The notes under the pieces are model-generated. The model did no database searches. It saw only the letters and a program-made list of their open reading frames with translations, and was not told the origin of the DNA. A stretch of DNA of 64,000 nt, taken from assembly GCA_026936325.1 (NCBI GenBank), contig JAPTHN010000003.1, positions 103,273,360 through 103,337,359 on the forward strand. Reading direction: 5' to 3'. A program made the translations under genes and the position numbers. This DNA is from Platynereis dumerilii (taxonomy: Eukaryota > Annelida > Polychaeta > Phyllodocida > Nereididae). Positions 24,555 through 36,429 of this stretch are shown here, one piece after another. The first letter of the stretch is position 1. Each line of letters begins with the position of its first letter.

Positions 24555-25616
24555 GGGCAAGTTGACCTAACTTCAGCCTCTCACCCAACTTCAGCCCCCC
24601 TACAGAAAACTCCTTTTAATTGAATTTCCATTTGGCCGAGGTGCCAGTTTTTGGGATTAAAGTTATTGTCAATGAGTTTAGAATAAATTATCAAAAAATT
24701 ATGACCATCAAAACATATGAATCAGGAATTTTACACGTTTTTTTAGTGGACCGCATTTTGCTTGTTTTGCAACGCGAATACAGCGCGAAACGAAAAAAAG
24801 TTTGATAAAAAGTTAAATCTGTCAGTTGGCTGTAACCAATTCACCTAAGCAGCAGCAACCAAAAAACATTTCATCACAAGGGAAAATTAGTAATCTTCCA
24901 TAAATTAAGGTTTTTTTCAATATTTTCTACTTGATCATTCAATGAATTAGGTGATTTATAGGATTTGTCAATCTTACCTAACTTCAGCCCCCATGGTCCT
25001 AACTTCAGCCCCCATATGACCTAACTTCAGCCCCCAGGTTTCCCAAATTCCAGCCAATAAATCTCATGTGAGAAGTTTGTAAATTCATCCCTGAATATCT
25101 ATATGTATTTTAAAATTTAATTTTAAAGCATTTTTACGTCTGACATACTGGAATAGACCAGTTGCCTGAATTGGAGTTTAAAATAAATTTTTATCCTCTT
25201 TCCGCAAAAACGATGACTTCTTTCCAAGGTTTTTTTTAAATACATTTTTGGGGGATTGATTTTTTTCAGACCATCATGTTTTATATACAGGTAAGTAATT
25301 AAAGCCAAATTTAAACAATCTGCTGATTTTATGACAGAATAGGGTCAACTGGTTGAAGTTAGGTACGGGGCTGAAGTTAGGTACACCCTAGGCTGAAGTT
25401 AGGTACTACGCGGCTGAAGTTAGGTACATGTCACACTTTTATCTTTGGAGCACATTTGCACTGCCTTATAAGGCATATGGCTGTTTTTTCAAAATATGGT
25501 CATGAAGAGGAGTGGAGGCTGGGGTTAGGTCCACAGCTACAAGTTATTCCCATGAATAGCCTGCCACTGACAAGCCATCAAAAACCAAAGTAGGCTGAAG
25601 TTTGGTCAACTTGCCC
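24555..25616. mobile_element. Nested TA-flanked inverted-repeat element with CTAACTTCAGCC repeats
   Basis: It begins GGGCAAGTTGACCTAACTTC and ends with the inverse, GAAGTTTGGTCAACTTGCCC; TA lies on both sides. Several CCTAACTTCAGCCCCC words in the left half (24569-25040) are mirrored by GGCTGAAGTTAGGTAC words in the right half (25340-25430). No transposase frame. The TA target suggests a Tc1/mariner-type mobiliser. Confidence 0.75.
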
Positions 25617-26700
25617 TATATAAATATTGAGAAGTGAGGATGATACTATCTGTAAGGTTTTATTTTATTTTAATATATTTTTCCTAATGCTAAGAATTTG
25701 TTAAAACGCATATCAAAGCTTGGCATGGCAGATTTAGGAAAACATTACACACAATATAAATTTATTGCAAGTATAGAGATGGTTATATTTTTCAGCTGAG
25801 AACATTTTTTGTTAGATAAAATTATAACATATTATCAAAATTTAAATCATACTTTTTAGAATCAGATAAGGCAGGTGAGCATGTAGACTAAATGCTGTAT
25901 TCCACTTTCCGTAAAAGCGCCGATTTAACCAAAAATGGTTACAATGGAAACAGCTCTAGTTATGGTTAAAATTGAGCTAGAAACTTAATTAAAAAACGTG
26001 TATATATAGTTAAGAAGTAGCTGAATACAATGGCTAAAGTTAAAATACTGTATCTTTGATAATAAGGCCAGTATTAGCCTGTAAGTTACAATCATTTGAT
26101 TTGCGCCAAAAGGTGTGAAAAAAGCAAATGGCGGCTACACTGTATGTGTTCAAATCAAAATCAAAATGGTGTATCCTTGAAGTGCTTCAATATTCATCAA
26201 CCAAAATATTTTTAAAAATGACATTGGATACTTTTAACCCAATGCCAATAATCCTTCAAGGGTTCAGACTCTTATCAATTATCAATTCCTCACTTTTCGT
26301 TTTTTTCATGAGGGATGACAAATGTTGCATACTTTTTTATTATCCAGTTGAATCGAAAATGAATTGAATTAAAACCTCAATTCACAGCCTATCTCAATTC
26401 AATTCAATTCAATTCATTGCATTTTTCCAACATGGTCAATTCAATTCAATTCAATTCATTGACTTTTGAAATTGTGAATTAATTCGAATTAATTCAATTC
26501 ATGAATTGAATTGTGCCCATCACTGGTTGGAGCCAGCTCAGGCACCTACGAAAAAGACGTAGCTCCCAGGCACTGGAGTCGGAGGTCATGGACATTCTGG
26601 TGATGGATATGCTGGTTACCAATATGCAGGATACAAGTTCCAACCTGGAAGATTTGCTCAAGGAGTCAATGCTTATTGACACTTTTAATAAGAAGGTTGC

Positions 26701-28219
26701 TTTAATAGATATATTTGAGAATAGTAATAAAATATAGAGGAGATACTTGTGTTTGGCATAATTCAACAGAAAACAAAAGGCTGTGGGATATTCTGGATAT
26801 TCTGGCAACTATGCATGCAAAGGAGATTGACTGTCAGAGAAATGCTGGACCTCGAGTAGAAATGACAGATTGTCTGGGGATACATCAGTAATCCGTGTTA
26901 TGTAGAAAACTGCAAGGTTATAGATGGTGTGATACATGGACAATAAGGAAATGCCGGAACTCCCTTTGGTGGCCTACTGCTCAATAAACCGAGCCTTACG
27001 AATCTAAAATGCTTGTTGACAGCTAAATGATCATTTAAAATGTTAGATATATTATGACCGGGCAAAAATTCTTTAGATATAAAGAATTACAGCTTACACT
27101 TCATCATTTTTCAGTGAAATGATAAAAAAGGCTATCTTTTGGCTGCTAAGTCATTCAATCATTGTACTCAGAAACAGGGTATTATTGAGATGCAAAAATT
27201 TGTGTCAAGTTATATCAGTTGCCAACACATTTCTAGTAAGCATACGCCACCCACGAGACTGCTTATATCTTTCCAGTCATGCCAACCCCCAATTAGAAAG
27301 ACACTTTTATGAAGTCTTTTGTGTGATTTGGGGGAACAAGAGGAGATCCGGAGATCAAGTGACACAAGAAGGCTGACACCTCAAAAGTAAGAAAAAGTTC
27401 TGAAAAGTCAGTCATCATTACCCAGCAAATGGATTGATGTAATACCAAGACATTTAGAACTGTACTGTTACTGTGGGAGTTAAAAGTTGAACACTCTCCA
27501 TGTTTCCGCCATCAAATATAAATAGGGTATGACAAATTCAGGAGCATGTGGCAGGCTCCCAGATAAGTAAGAAGTCACCGTTATCCTTTTGGACTAAAGT
27601 ACAAGTTCATCCTGACAAATACAATGAATAAGATAAGTTACTTCCGCTACCCTCCAATAAGAAAAGTTTAAGCTCTTTATATTCATGACATTTATCTACA
27701 TTAATTGAATTGCATTTTGTCAGTTGATGATATTAGTTTCTCATAATTGTGGTAATAAACTGTGACCAGCAAGTACCATTTACTGTATGCAATAAGAGTT
27801 ATACTGCCAAGCAGGAAATTGCTAGAGATCTTGTGATAACAAAAGACGTCGGCCATATTAATAATTCAAACTGCTTTGACATTGTTGCATGTTGGTGTTT
27901 GCTTTGATGTCTTAGGTTGGGAGGACAATGCTATTATGGGATGTGTAATACAGCTGCTGAAGAGATCAATCATCTCCATGACCTTCAATGTTTCTTGAAA
28001 TCAAAGATAGACTTAGAGTAAAGGGGTGCACCAGGCCCAAAATTAATCAGGACAGCTTCTGAAGGAATGACAGCACTAAAAACCATACTACTCCAAGCAT
28101 TCTATGTGACTACCAGCTGTGCCGCCTGTAAGTAAGTGAATCGGGTAATGTTTTGCCCATGGGTCAATCTTCTGTATTGCACACAGTTTTACATAAAGGA
28201 CAAAGTCCTTAACCCAAGG
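26701..28219. repeat. Non-coding part of alpha unit 3, left block
   Basis: Homologous to 17804-19055. It includes the copy-G 3' UTR relics and the AGACTGCTTAT...GTGTGATTTGGGGGAAC region. No gene is supported. Confidence 0.6.
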
Positions 28220-28936
28220 CTAATATATATATTATTTATTGCACTCCATGTAAAAATGTACAGGGATAATACGTATACAGTTTAAATAGTTATACATAAT
28301 TATAAATATACTTTTTGAAAATCAAAAAGTAGACATAAAGTCCAACATTGTCTCTATCTCAGAGTCTGTAAATTTATCAAGATTCAATGTCCTCTCTCTG
28401 CAGGAAACCAGTTCTCTTATGATATTGGCACGATCTTTCTCTGTTGACGAAATTACAAAGTTCATGTTCATATTTCTTAAGAAGGCCATATTTGCACCAA
28501 TCAGGCCGTTGTTTACAAAACTTAAATTGCTTATGTAATTTATTTTTACATTGTCACTTCTTAGCATCGAAGAACACATCAGCTGGCATCTTTGGTATAT
28601 TTGGTGCTGGACAGGCTTGCACTTCATCAGTTCAGGGAGGAGAGACGATCTAGTAGTGAAGGGAAGATTACATAGCCGACGAACTGCTTTCCTCCACGTT
28701 ACAAAGAAAGCATTTACATCAGGGTCTGTTATTTTCCAAGCCTCACATCCATAGAAGCTACAACACTGGGAATTGAACAACTTGGCACACATGTCTCTTG
28801 GTACTGTCTTAAAGTTGGCAATAACACTGTTTGCCTTACCAATGAAATCACTCTGCTTGGCTCTTATTTCATCTGACTCCCTAAGATCCTGACGGACGAT
28901 GTTACCGAGGTGCTTAACTGAAGACTTCCAGGACAA
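28220..28936 (-). mobile_element. 5'-truncated LINE with an open 204-codon reverse transcriptase C-terminal region
   Basis: On the minus strand the frame 28936-28322 is open. It reads KHLGNIVRQDLRESDEI, then FYGCEAWKI, W.KAVRRLCNLPFTTRSSLLP and a CKPVQHQIYQR segment, all typical of the region following the RT domain in LINE ORF2. The 3' end has AATAAATAATATATATATTA (about 28220-28240), a short A/T tail. The lack of internal stops suggests a fairly recent insertion. The 5' part, including the catalytic RT motifs, is missing. Confidence 0.82.
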
Positions 28937-31900
28937 GTAATAATAGAATTACAATGGAGAGGAGTATCCACATACTTGTCAAAGATTTTGAGTCATATGC
29001 AACTGTTTGTAGCAAAACAAATTGGCAGCCATTTGCTTTTCACACGCTTGAAATATCATCCTTTATGACTCCATATGTCTTCTTTTCATCAGATGAGTTT
29101 CCATGCCACCACAAACGGTTTGGTTGATGAAGTTTAGAATTGATCAGAAGGCTAAATATCTCACAATTCACTTTCCAGTGGCATTGTATCCTTTAAAAGA
29201 CACAATCATTATGGACTTTCGAAATTCATGTGAAAATCAATAAAAGAGATGCAGGAAAAATTAATATTTATCTTGCTGCTGCTTTCCTAAATTTATGAGA
29301 CACTACAACTTCTAAGCTTTTCCATCAAGTAAAGAAACAGTGCATCTCATCATGTGAGTAAGCACTTCAAAAGTTTGAAAGCCACAAAGGAAGAAAAATA
29401 ACAGGGTTAAAAACAACACTTTAGTTTGCTGTATGGAAATTAAATGGCTGTCAAAATAAAAAGGAAGAATATTTAAATCTTCAGGGAATTGCTGCACCAT
29501 TATTTCTCAACAAAAGCAGAGGCTACTGATACTGGTTGAATAATGTGGTTGTAATAATGCCCCAAAGCCCTAAGACTGAGCTTGTTCGTAACAAGACAAA
29601 TTGCCAAAGGTAACTCTTGTCTCTAACCTATGAATGACCTGTCACTGACTTGCCTTACACGGTGTCAAGTGCTGAGCATGAGAAATGAAGCTATTAATAC
29701 TCCCTTACACCTAGAGTGTCTCTGTCTGTCTGTGCAGCTTCCTAAGAAGAATCATTTTAACGGTCTCAGTGATGAAAGCCAATGTTGCTGTTACACAGGA
29801 TTTAGAAAATGTTATTCACCTTTTAATCAAGCAGAAACATCAATTATCACAATGGTTTCCTTCCATCATGGCAATGAAAAGCTAATTCCCCAATGACTCT
29901 CACACAATGTCAGTTTCTTTGTACAACAAAGCAATGTCTTATCTCATTTCTGTTTGACTGTGTAACAGTCTAAGCTAACAAATTATGTATTGTTTCACAA
30001 ATTTAGCACCCCATACTATAGTATACTCAATACATTACCAGATGGTTTACAAGATCGCTCAGTACTGTGGTGATTCCTCTAATACAATGTCATTACCTAT
30101 AGCCTCTATAGTCTTTCCTTCAACAGAGGCTATGAGGTTGTATTCATTTTCAATGCATTGCCAATTATTAATTGGTCTTTCGCAAGTTTTGTCAAACTTT
30201 TTTTGACAACTTTCTCACATGAAATATGAAGATTTACTTGTTGCGTGATCTTGGAGCTCAAAGTTTTTAAGTGTCAGATTTATGGGCTAAAGAAAGACAT
30301 TTCAACAAAGAAAGGTGAAAAAAGCTGGTGAATGGAATTCTAGCTTCATGAATAAATGCATCAGTAGGAATTCTCCCCAGGTGATGGTTTTGAAAAGCGA
30401 TTGATGATATGGCACAGAGGGGAGTTTTTTAATAAATATGCCTCTCTCTGAAACATGAGATTGACATTCAAGTAGACTTTACATTAAAGCCAATTACAAT
30501 CAAATTCACAATAAATCAAAAAAATGAATGTATTGCAAGCAGTTCTGCTCTTATCAGATTCAACTTTGTACTAGTAATCAATGAAGAAGATGAAAATATT
30601 TTAATTAATTTATTGAAGATAGATATTTAGAACTGAGGACATGAAGTGCCTTTTTGTTTCCTTTGATGCCATAAATATAGTTTAACTTATCATTGTTCCA
30701 GTTTGAAGCAAGCTGTTTGGTCAAAACCCAACTCTGCATAACCAGGAGCTGCTTCTTTTCTGGTGTCGTGTCAGTGATGGTCAAAGGAATAACTGGGCAA
30801 ATACCACACCTTATTCCCTTTTGATGTTATGTGTTCTTTTTTCTCATTTCCGATTTACCGTTATGACCTTCTGAAAATGTTCTCATATCCTCCTTTGCCT
30901 TTTTACTCCACGTGAAGTTGGTTACCAGGCTTAATTTACCAACTTCAAAGGAGGCGATTATGCATGTCTAAGGGAGGGCATGTCCCTAAAGTGGGAAAGT
31001 GTATTTTGAGAACTTTCAACCCTGATTAATTTTTGAGACATATCAAAGAAATTTTTTGTTATGACTTATAGACAGAATTATGCAACATACATCTGCACTA
31101 GTTGGCTATCTTTCGCGATACCAATGGTTTCACTGTAAAGCATTGTAGGAGACGCATGTTATATAAACAAAAAAGTAAATTTATGCTACTTTTTCTTTGT
31201 GAAATTCGTTTTTTCTTCAGGAAAACCCCCTGTGGAAAGGGTGTGACAGTTATCAAATGGACACATTTATGTCGGTTTTAATGCCAGAAATGATTAGTCT
31301 CTATGAATTTAATTCTTAAATTGGTGACTTGTGTAAGTTGCAGCTCATCATTAACTTAATAAATAACACATTTCTCATTTTTGTAAAGATGACAACCCAA
31401 CATGCACTGCCAGAGATTTCCTATATGTACAGCAAAGGCAATGTCTTGCTCCATTAATCTTTTTTAACAGCCTCACTTTACCATGCAATTATGCATCCCC
31501 AGGCTGCTATTATTGCCCAAGGGTACACCCAAGAAACAGCATGAATTGTTTAGGAGAATCCTAAGAAGAGTAAGGGTCAATAACCTAAATGGCATTTGTG
31601 ATGCAGATGCAGTTACCCCGAAATCAAACAAAGACATTGCAAAACCAATTTAAGATAATTATGCAGCATTGTTACTCTCCCATACATTGTCACACAGAAG
31701 GAGGGGGCTAGGAAAGACAATGGGCAAAGGTCAAAAGTTGTGAAACATTTGGGTTTATAAAACAGTTCTTGATCTAGTGGCACTGTATAGCAGTAAACAG
31801 TGAGTTAGGTGATGCCTTTGGATTTGCTTAAAATGGCATGAACCCAGCAATTGAGAGTTTAAAATTCTGTAAATATATATATATTGTTTATATGATCAAT

Positions 31901-33540
31901 ATTGCCAAAAAGAAAAATAAACCTTTTCAAATGATTTGTGATGAATCCTTACAAAATATTCCAGGCCTCACAAACACTGAGAAATCTTAAATGATCTTCC
32001 TGGAAAACTATCAAAAATTGATTGCCCTTTTAAAGCAATGATCACAACGCCCTCATTACCTGTACTTGTCCCTTACTTGAAGAGAGATGACATTTAATTT
32101 AAAACTTGACCAACTTCACAAAGTACTTGCATGGTTTCTGCTTCATAATAATGAGAAAACATTAAAAACGTTGCCCTTCAAATTGTTTTCATAACAGTGA
32201 TTCAATGAAATAAGAAAGCTTACGAACAAACTTGTTTTTAAAAGACTGAAATGAGGGCTTTGCAAAAAGGGAAACAATGCATCTGTTTTGTCCTACAGTC
32301 AGCATATTTCTTACCTATTTAGCATACAACATACTTCCCTTCTTTGTCCCATCGCTATTTTACAGGCAAATGACTGTCTCTAGCCATAAAACAGCCGCAC
32401 CATGACATTGGATGGTCCTCAAGATATGATTGGACAATCACGTTACAACATTGCTTGGAGGCAAGGGTTATTATTATATCATTATATGCCCATCCAAGTT
32501 ATATTCTCATCTTATCTTGGTATTATATCCAAGATTAATGTACTACTTCATTTGACTACCAAAAACATTATCTGGCACACAAACTCAACTATAAAATAAT
32601 GGTAATGTTAGATGTACTATAAAGGTTAGATACACTGTACAGTGCTGCATGTAAGTAAGTGAAACGGATGATGTCACTTTTACACATACACACGCACTTA
32701 TGCTGAGTTTTTTTTCATATCAACAAATTCGCACATGCTCTTTTTTACACCACCAAAAATTCGTGCACATGTAAAATTTAATGAAAAATATACATGCCAT
32801 TTGGTCCATGCCAATCATCCTAAATCAAACTGCTTGTGCTGTGAATTCATATACCAACCGTGACATCATTATTATTTGTAATGATATCACATGACCGGTG
32901 ACTTGATTAGAAGTTGTTTACCTCAACATTCTACCTGTGAGGAATAACAAATCATTACTTATAAATTAATCATAACTTTTCAGCCGTTTATTCGATATTG
33001 AGGCTTCCCAATCCTTTATCAAATTACTGTTGCAGGGTTAAAGCCTTCAAGCCCCTGTGTAGATATCAAGAGTTCTCTTAACTGAGTTTATGAAAGTTTC
33101 TCTCATCCTTTCATATGCCCAGTGGCTTGCTGTGATAAAGGGGTGGTCCAAAATTGTTGATCGCATTTGTTTCCCAACCTTTGTTGTTCCTCTTCTTGCC
33201 ACTGGCTGACAGTCAGGCAGTTGTTGTGCAACACTACAATTGCTTTTTACAGGAACGGTTTGCTTGCAATTATCTTTGGATTATAAAAAGTATTTTATAT
33301 GATATATTTGGACAAAATAATTGTAAACAGATTTGAGTCAGTATTGATATTTTGTCAATCAACATTTAAGTACTTGAAAAACTTGGTATTTCCTAAGCAC
33401 TTTGGTTGTGTTTAGTAAAGGAAATAGTAAGATCGAATTGTTCGAAAGAACAAAAAACACTTGTGCGGAATCATTGTGCAGCTTGCTGTTCTACAAAAAG
33501 ATCAGAAAACAGAGCACAAATATTTCTTTATTTCAGACCT
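28937..33540. repeat. Non-coding part of alpha unit 3, right block
   Basis: Colinear with 8400-12575 (apart from its SINE) and partly with 20230-21730. Bases about 31030-31240 and 32240-32890 have no clear match in unit 1. The block ends at TTCTTTATTTCAG (33524-33536), which is also found at 12557-12569, where unit 1 has no gene beside it. Confidence 0.65.
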
Positions 33541-33622
33541 TTTTGGTATCTTTTCAGTGGATGCAGCAGCCAATGCATGGAGTGCCAAGCTCAGCCTTTC
33601 GTGCTTGAACTACAGGAAATCC

Positions 33623-34022
33623 TCAATAGACATAGCTTGCTGGAAAATATCTTCCGTAAGCATAGTTTATTGGAGCATATATAGAATATCCGTGACCTCC
33701 AACTCCAGAACCTGGGACTCTTTTGTAGGTGCCAGAGCTGGCTCCAACTGCTACAGCCTTGTGGTTGACATTGGCCTGACGTCCTCCATTATAATAGTTC
33801 AATTTGCGTCCACCGGTACTGGCAGGTAAAGAGACAATCTTATTTTCGGAGCACCAATATATTCCAGTATAAATGTAAATGCAAAAACAAAAGCATTCGA
33901 CTCTAAACTTACAAGTTCTGGGGCTTGTCAAATCCATAGTTCTTATGGCTATTCCAGCAGCAACCTTGTGCACTGCATCCAGCTGCCAAGGCACAGAGGA
34001 GGAGAGCAATGACAAGTTTCAT
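33623..34022 (-). CDS. Copy H: divergent small secreted Gly/Tyr-rich protein, two exons
   Basis: Exon 1 is 34022-33913 and exon 2 is 33818-33623; the intron is 94 bp. The product is 101 aa: signal MKLVIALLLCALAAGCSA, QGCCWNSHKN, YGFDKPQN, then TGGRKLNYYNGG in place of ARERKVNYYNGG, VGASSGTYKR, VPGSGVGGHGYS and the tail NYAYGRYFPASYVY. It lacks the usual DRDG acidic step and has only one GHGYS unit. The CC pair after the signal is unique in the family. Its exon 1 and intron resemble copies I-K, so it heads beta unit 1. A possible AATAAA is the complement of 33527-33532. I do not see the family TATATATA box upstream, so its expression is less certain. Confidence 0.78.
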
Positions 34023-34359
34023 CTTGGAAGATGTGTAAACTCAGCTGCTCATCAGAACTGATGCATGAAGATAGTCAGATCTCCCCCCACATTGAAAAAT
34101 CAATGGAAAATTTGTAGTAGTAGTAGTAACGGTTTTCCCTCGGTTCACGTAGAGGGAGGGATGTGCCACTGTTAATAATTGTAGGTGATGATAGGGGTGG
34201 AGGGAACTGATTAAGGTGGGAAATGATCATGAGGGCAACAAGATTGCCCAGGGATGGCTAGACCAAGCAGATATGAAGGGGCAAGGCAGTGAACAGAAGT
34301 CTTGAGGGCCAAATACTGCAGATAATTTAGGTATTTCCTTGACGTTTTTGCTTCAAATA
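34023..34359. other. Intergenic, no gene seen
   Basis: Mixed sequence with a GTAGTAGTAGTAG run near 34112 and no recognisable feature. Confidence 0.5.
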
Positions 34360-35005
34360 ATGAAAATAACTATGTCAGCAATGAAGTACCTCTATGAAAC
34401 CTACATGGAAGTTAGGCTGACTTTCAAGAATGTCAATAGAAAAAGTTTGGTCAAGATATTTTGTCGCTAACAGCCTCCATTTTGGGCCCTTTGACAGCCA
34501 TGTGTGTGAATTTTGGTTGATTTTCTCTTCTTTTTGGCCTAAACTTGTAAGGTGTCAGCAATGAGGTACCATAATGAAATTTATATTAAAAAAATTATAA
34601 GTTTCAAAACAATCATAAAAATCAAGTTTGGTTGTTGTACTTCATTGCTGACCCCCCTCCCCCTACAATTTAGACGCAGTTTTGGTTATTTTCTCTCTTT
34701 TTGGGCAAAAAAATATTTTTCAAGTGTTAGAAATAAATATGAAACATTCTGGCTTATATTAAAAAATACCTAACCAAATTATCTGACAAATCATGTTTTG
34801 ACAATGTGCTTCATTGCTGACCCCCCCCCCCTCCCTACAATATTGATGCATTTTTGGCACTTTTCCCTGTTTTGGGGCAAAAAAAAAATTAAAGTTACAA
34901 TTAGGTATACCATTCTTGTTTATATATATTAAAAGATTCCTAAGTATCCAAATTATATCTGCTGAACCTCCCCCCCACCCCCCTCCCAGCCACAATTCAG
35001 GTGAG
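34360..35005. repeat. Diverged tandem repeat, unit about 170-180 bp
   Basis: GTCAGCAATGA(A/G)GTACC recurs at 34375 and 34554, CTTCATTGCTGACCCCCC at about 34639 and 34810, and TTTTGG...TTTTTGGGGCAAAAAAA blocks follow each. At least three units are recognisable, with C-runs that vary in length. Non-coding. Confidence 0.65.
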
Positions 35006-35023
35006 TTTTGGTGGCATCAGTGC

Positions 35024-35210
35024 TCTCGCGAGATTCGTGTCTAAATCCAAACAGGTGTAAATGTGTGTACTTCTGCCTGAATCTCGCGAAAGCAGCACAA
35101 TTTGCACAAGATGGCGGGATCAACTTTTCCTTTTGAATCTGTGCTCAATTTTGGAGTTCTAGCTGTCATAAATCAGTGAATAGCCATTGAATTAGCCTGT
35201 TGCTTTGCTG
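35024..35210 (+). promoter_or_regulatory. TATA-less promoter-like segment with TCTCGCGAGA and YY1-type motifs
   Basis: A perfect TCTCGCGAGA (35024-35033) and a near copy, TCTCGCGAAA (35082-35091), precede AAGATGGCGG (35108-35117). In animals these two motifs are known to mark TATA-less, housekeeping-type starts. The ATG inside opens a 22-codon frame starting MAGSTFPFES and ending TGA, and a good splice donor, CTG|GTGAGT, follows at 35211. No downstream exon was recognised, so this may drive a non-coding transcript or be the remnant of a lost gene. Bases 35212-35608 show nothing else. Confidence 0.4.
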
Positions 35211-35610
35211 GTGAGTGTGGAATATTGTTTTGTTCGAATTGTGCACTATATTTTGTGAAGAGACACAAGTGTAGGTTCAGGAATGCCATGTTACAGGTGT
35301 TTTCATTTCCATGCGATTCTTGTCATTCACACTTGGCTGTGAGGAATCAATGCTAAACCAGCACTTACTGCGTTTGATAAATCAAACGTGTGACGTTCTG
35401 TTGTTTCTAAACCAATCAGATTAATTAAATATGGCATGTAGTTGGTGGGTCTAGAATCTAAGAATCTCGTACTAATGAAATTACCTGTAACAGAGCGATA
35501 TGCAAAATCTACATTTTTCAATGTGCCCCCCGCCATTATATATTCACTGACAGTCAGGAATTTTTATTTTTGCTTATTTAAGACATACTGTTACAATTAG
35601 CAATGTTATA

Positions 35611-36429
35611 CAGTCCTTGTCATATTTACATGGAATCTCAAGTTTTTTTTCTATGCTGTTGAACTGTGATGTCAGAGATGACTCTATTCTAGCATTGCAA
35701 TATATGTAAATTAACTACAAGCTGTGATGTCATTTCAGACTAGGTCAGATTCCCCAGCTTCTAGCCAATGTTGATCCTCCTGAACTGAGCGTCACAGTTT
35801 CAACACAGTGTCAGAGTGAGAGTTTTATCAGGGATAGCCCCTACAACTGCGTCATCACAGCTTGATAGCCAATGGGCTGACCGTAAACTACGTCATCACA
35901 GTTCAAACATTGATATATTGAAGGAAGCATTACATTTTTGATCCCAATGATTTATCACAGCAATCACCAGTCTAATCCTACCAAATGGCAGCTTTGTGAG
36001 CATTCACAGTAAACAACTGTTATAATCCTCCCAGAGTTGTTTGATAAATCTACAAACTTGCTAACTTACAACTTTAAACTTTGATGGAAGTCGGTATAAA
36101 CAGAAGGCTTTGTCAATTTGTTCGTAAACACATGGCTTATGTTATGTATATTTGTTCTGGCAGCCCATTGGCTGAGAGGCTGTAATGTCAAACTTGCATG
36201 GGTTTTTCCCAGACCCAATTTTAACTCTGACACTGAGTTGAAACTGTGATGCTCAGTTTGGTGGATTTGCATTGGTTAGAAGCTGGGGAATCTGACCCAG
36301 TTTGAAATGACATCACAGCTTGTAGTTAATTTACATATATTGCAATGCTAGAATAGAGTCATCTCTGACATCACAGTTCAACAGCCTAGAAAAAAAACTT
36401 GAGATTCCACGTAAGTATGACAAGGACTA
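35611..36429. mobile_element. Palindromic TA-flanked element with arms over 200 bp
   Basis: The left arm starts CAGTCCTTGTCATATTTACA and the right arm ends with its inverse, TGTCATACTTACG-like sequence on the complement, then GGACTA. TA flanks both sides. The arms share GGAATCTCAAG, GAACTGTGATGTCAGAGATG and the GATTCCCCAGCTTCTA word. Multiple TGATGTCA/TGACATCA sites lie in mirror positions. No coding capacity. It sits next to the beta unit 1 edge. Confidence 0.85.

Larger units (their letters stand above)
23876..26525. mobile_element. hAT-like non-autonomous element with pentamer arrays
   Basis: The ends are CAGTGATGGGCACAATTCA and its inverse TGAATTGTGCCCATCACTG. The perfect 8-bp duplication GTTGGAGC lies at 23868-23875 and 26526-26533. 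The element has AATTC pentamer arrays near both ends (23905-24035 and 26393-26460) and a TATC microsatellite (about 24253-24352). A second element (24555-25616) sits inside it. No transposase frame was found. CAGTG termini and 8-bp targets are classic for hAT. Confidence 0.9.
23831..26700 (+). pseudogene. Copy G: deletion pseudogene split by a transposon
   Basis: The left part (23831-23875) and right part (26526-26700) together equal copy E: leader joined to AACTATTACAATG, the same internal deletion, then the AGCTCAGGCACCTACG segment, and a GGRFAQGVNAY-like tail that ends early at a TGA. A 2650-bp hAT-like element with 8-bp duplications sits between the parts. The reading frame is also disrupted near GACGTAGCTCC. 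It is not expected to make a product. Confidence 0.85.
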
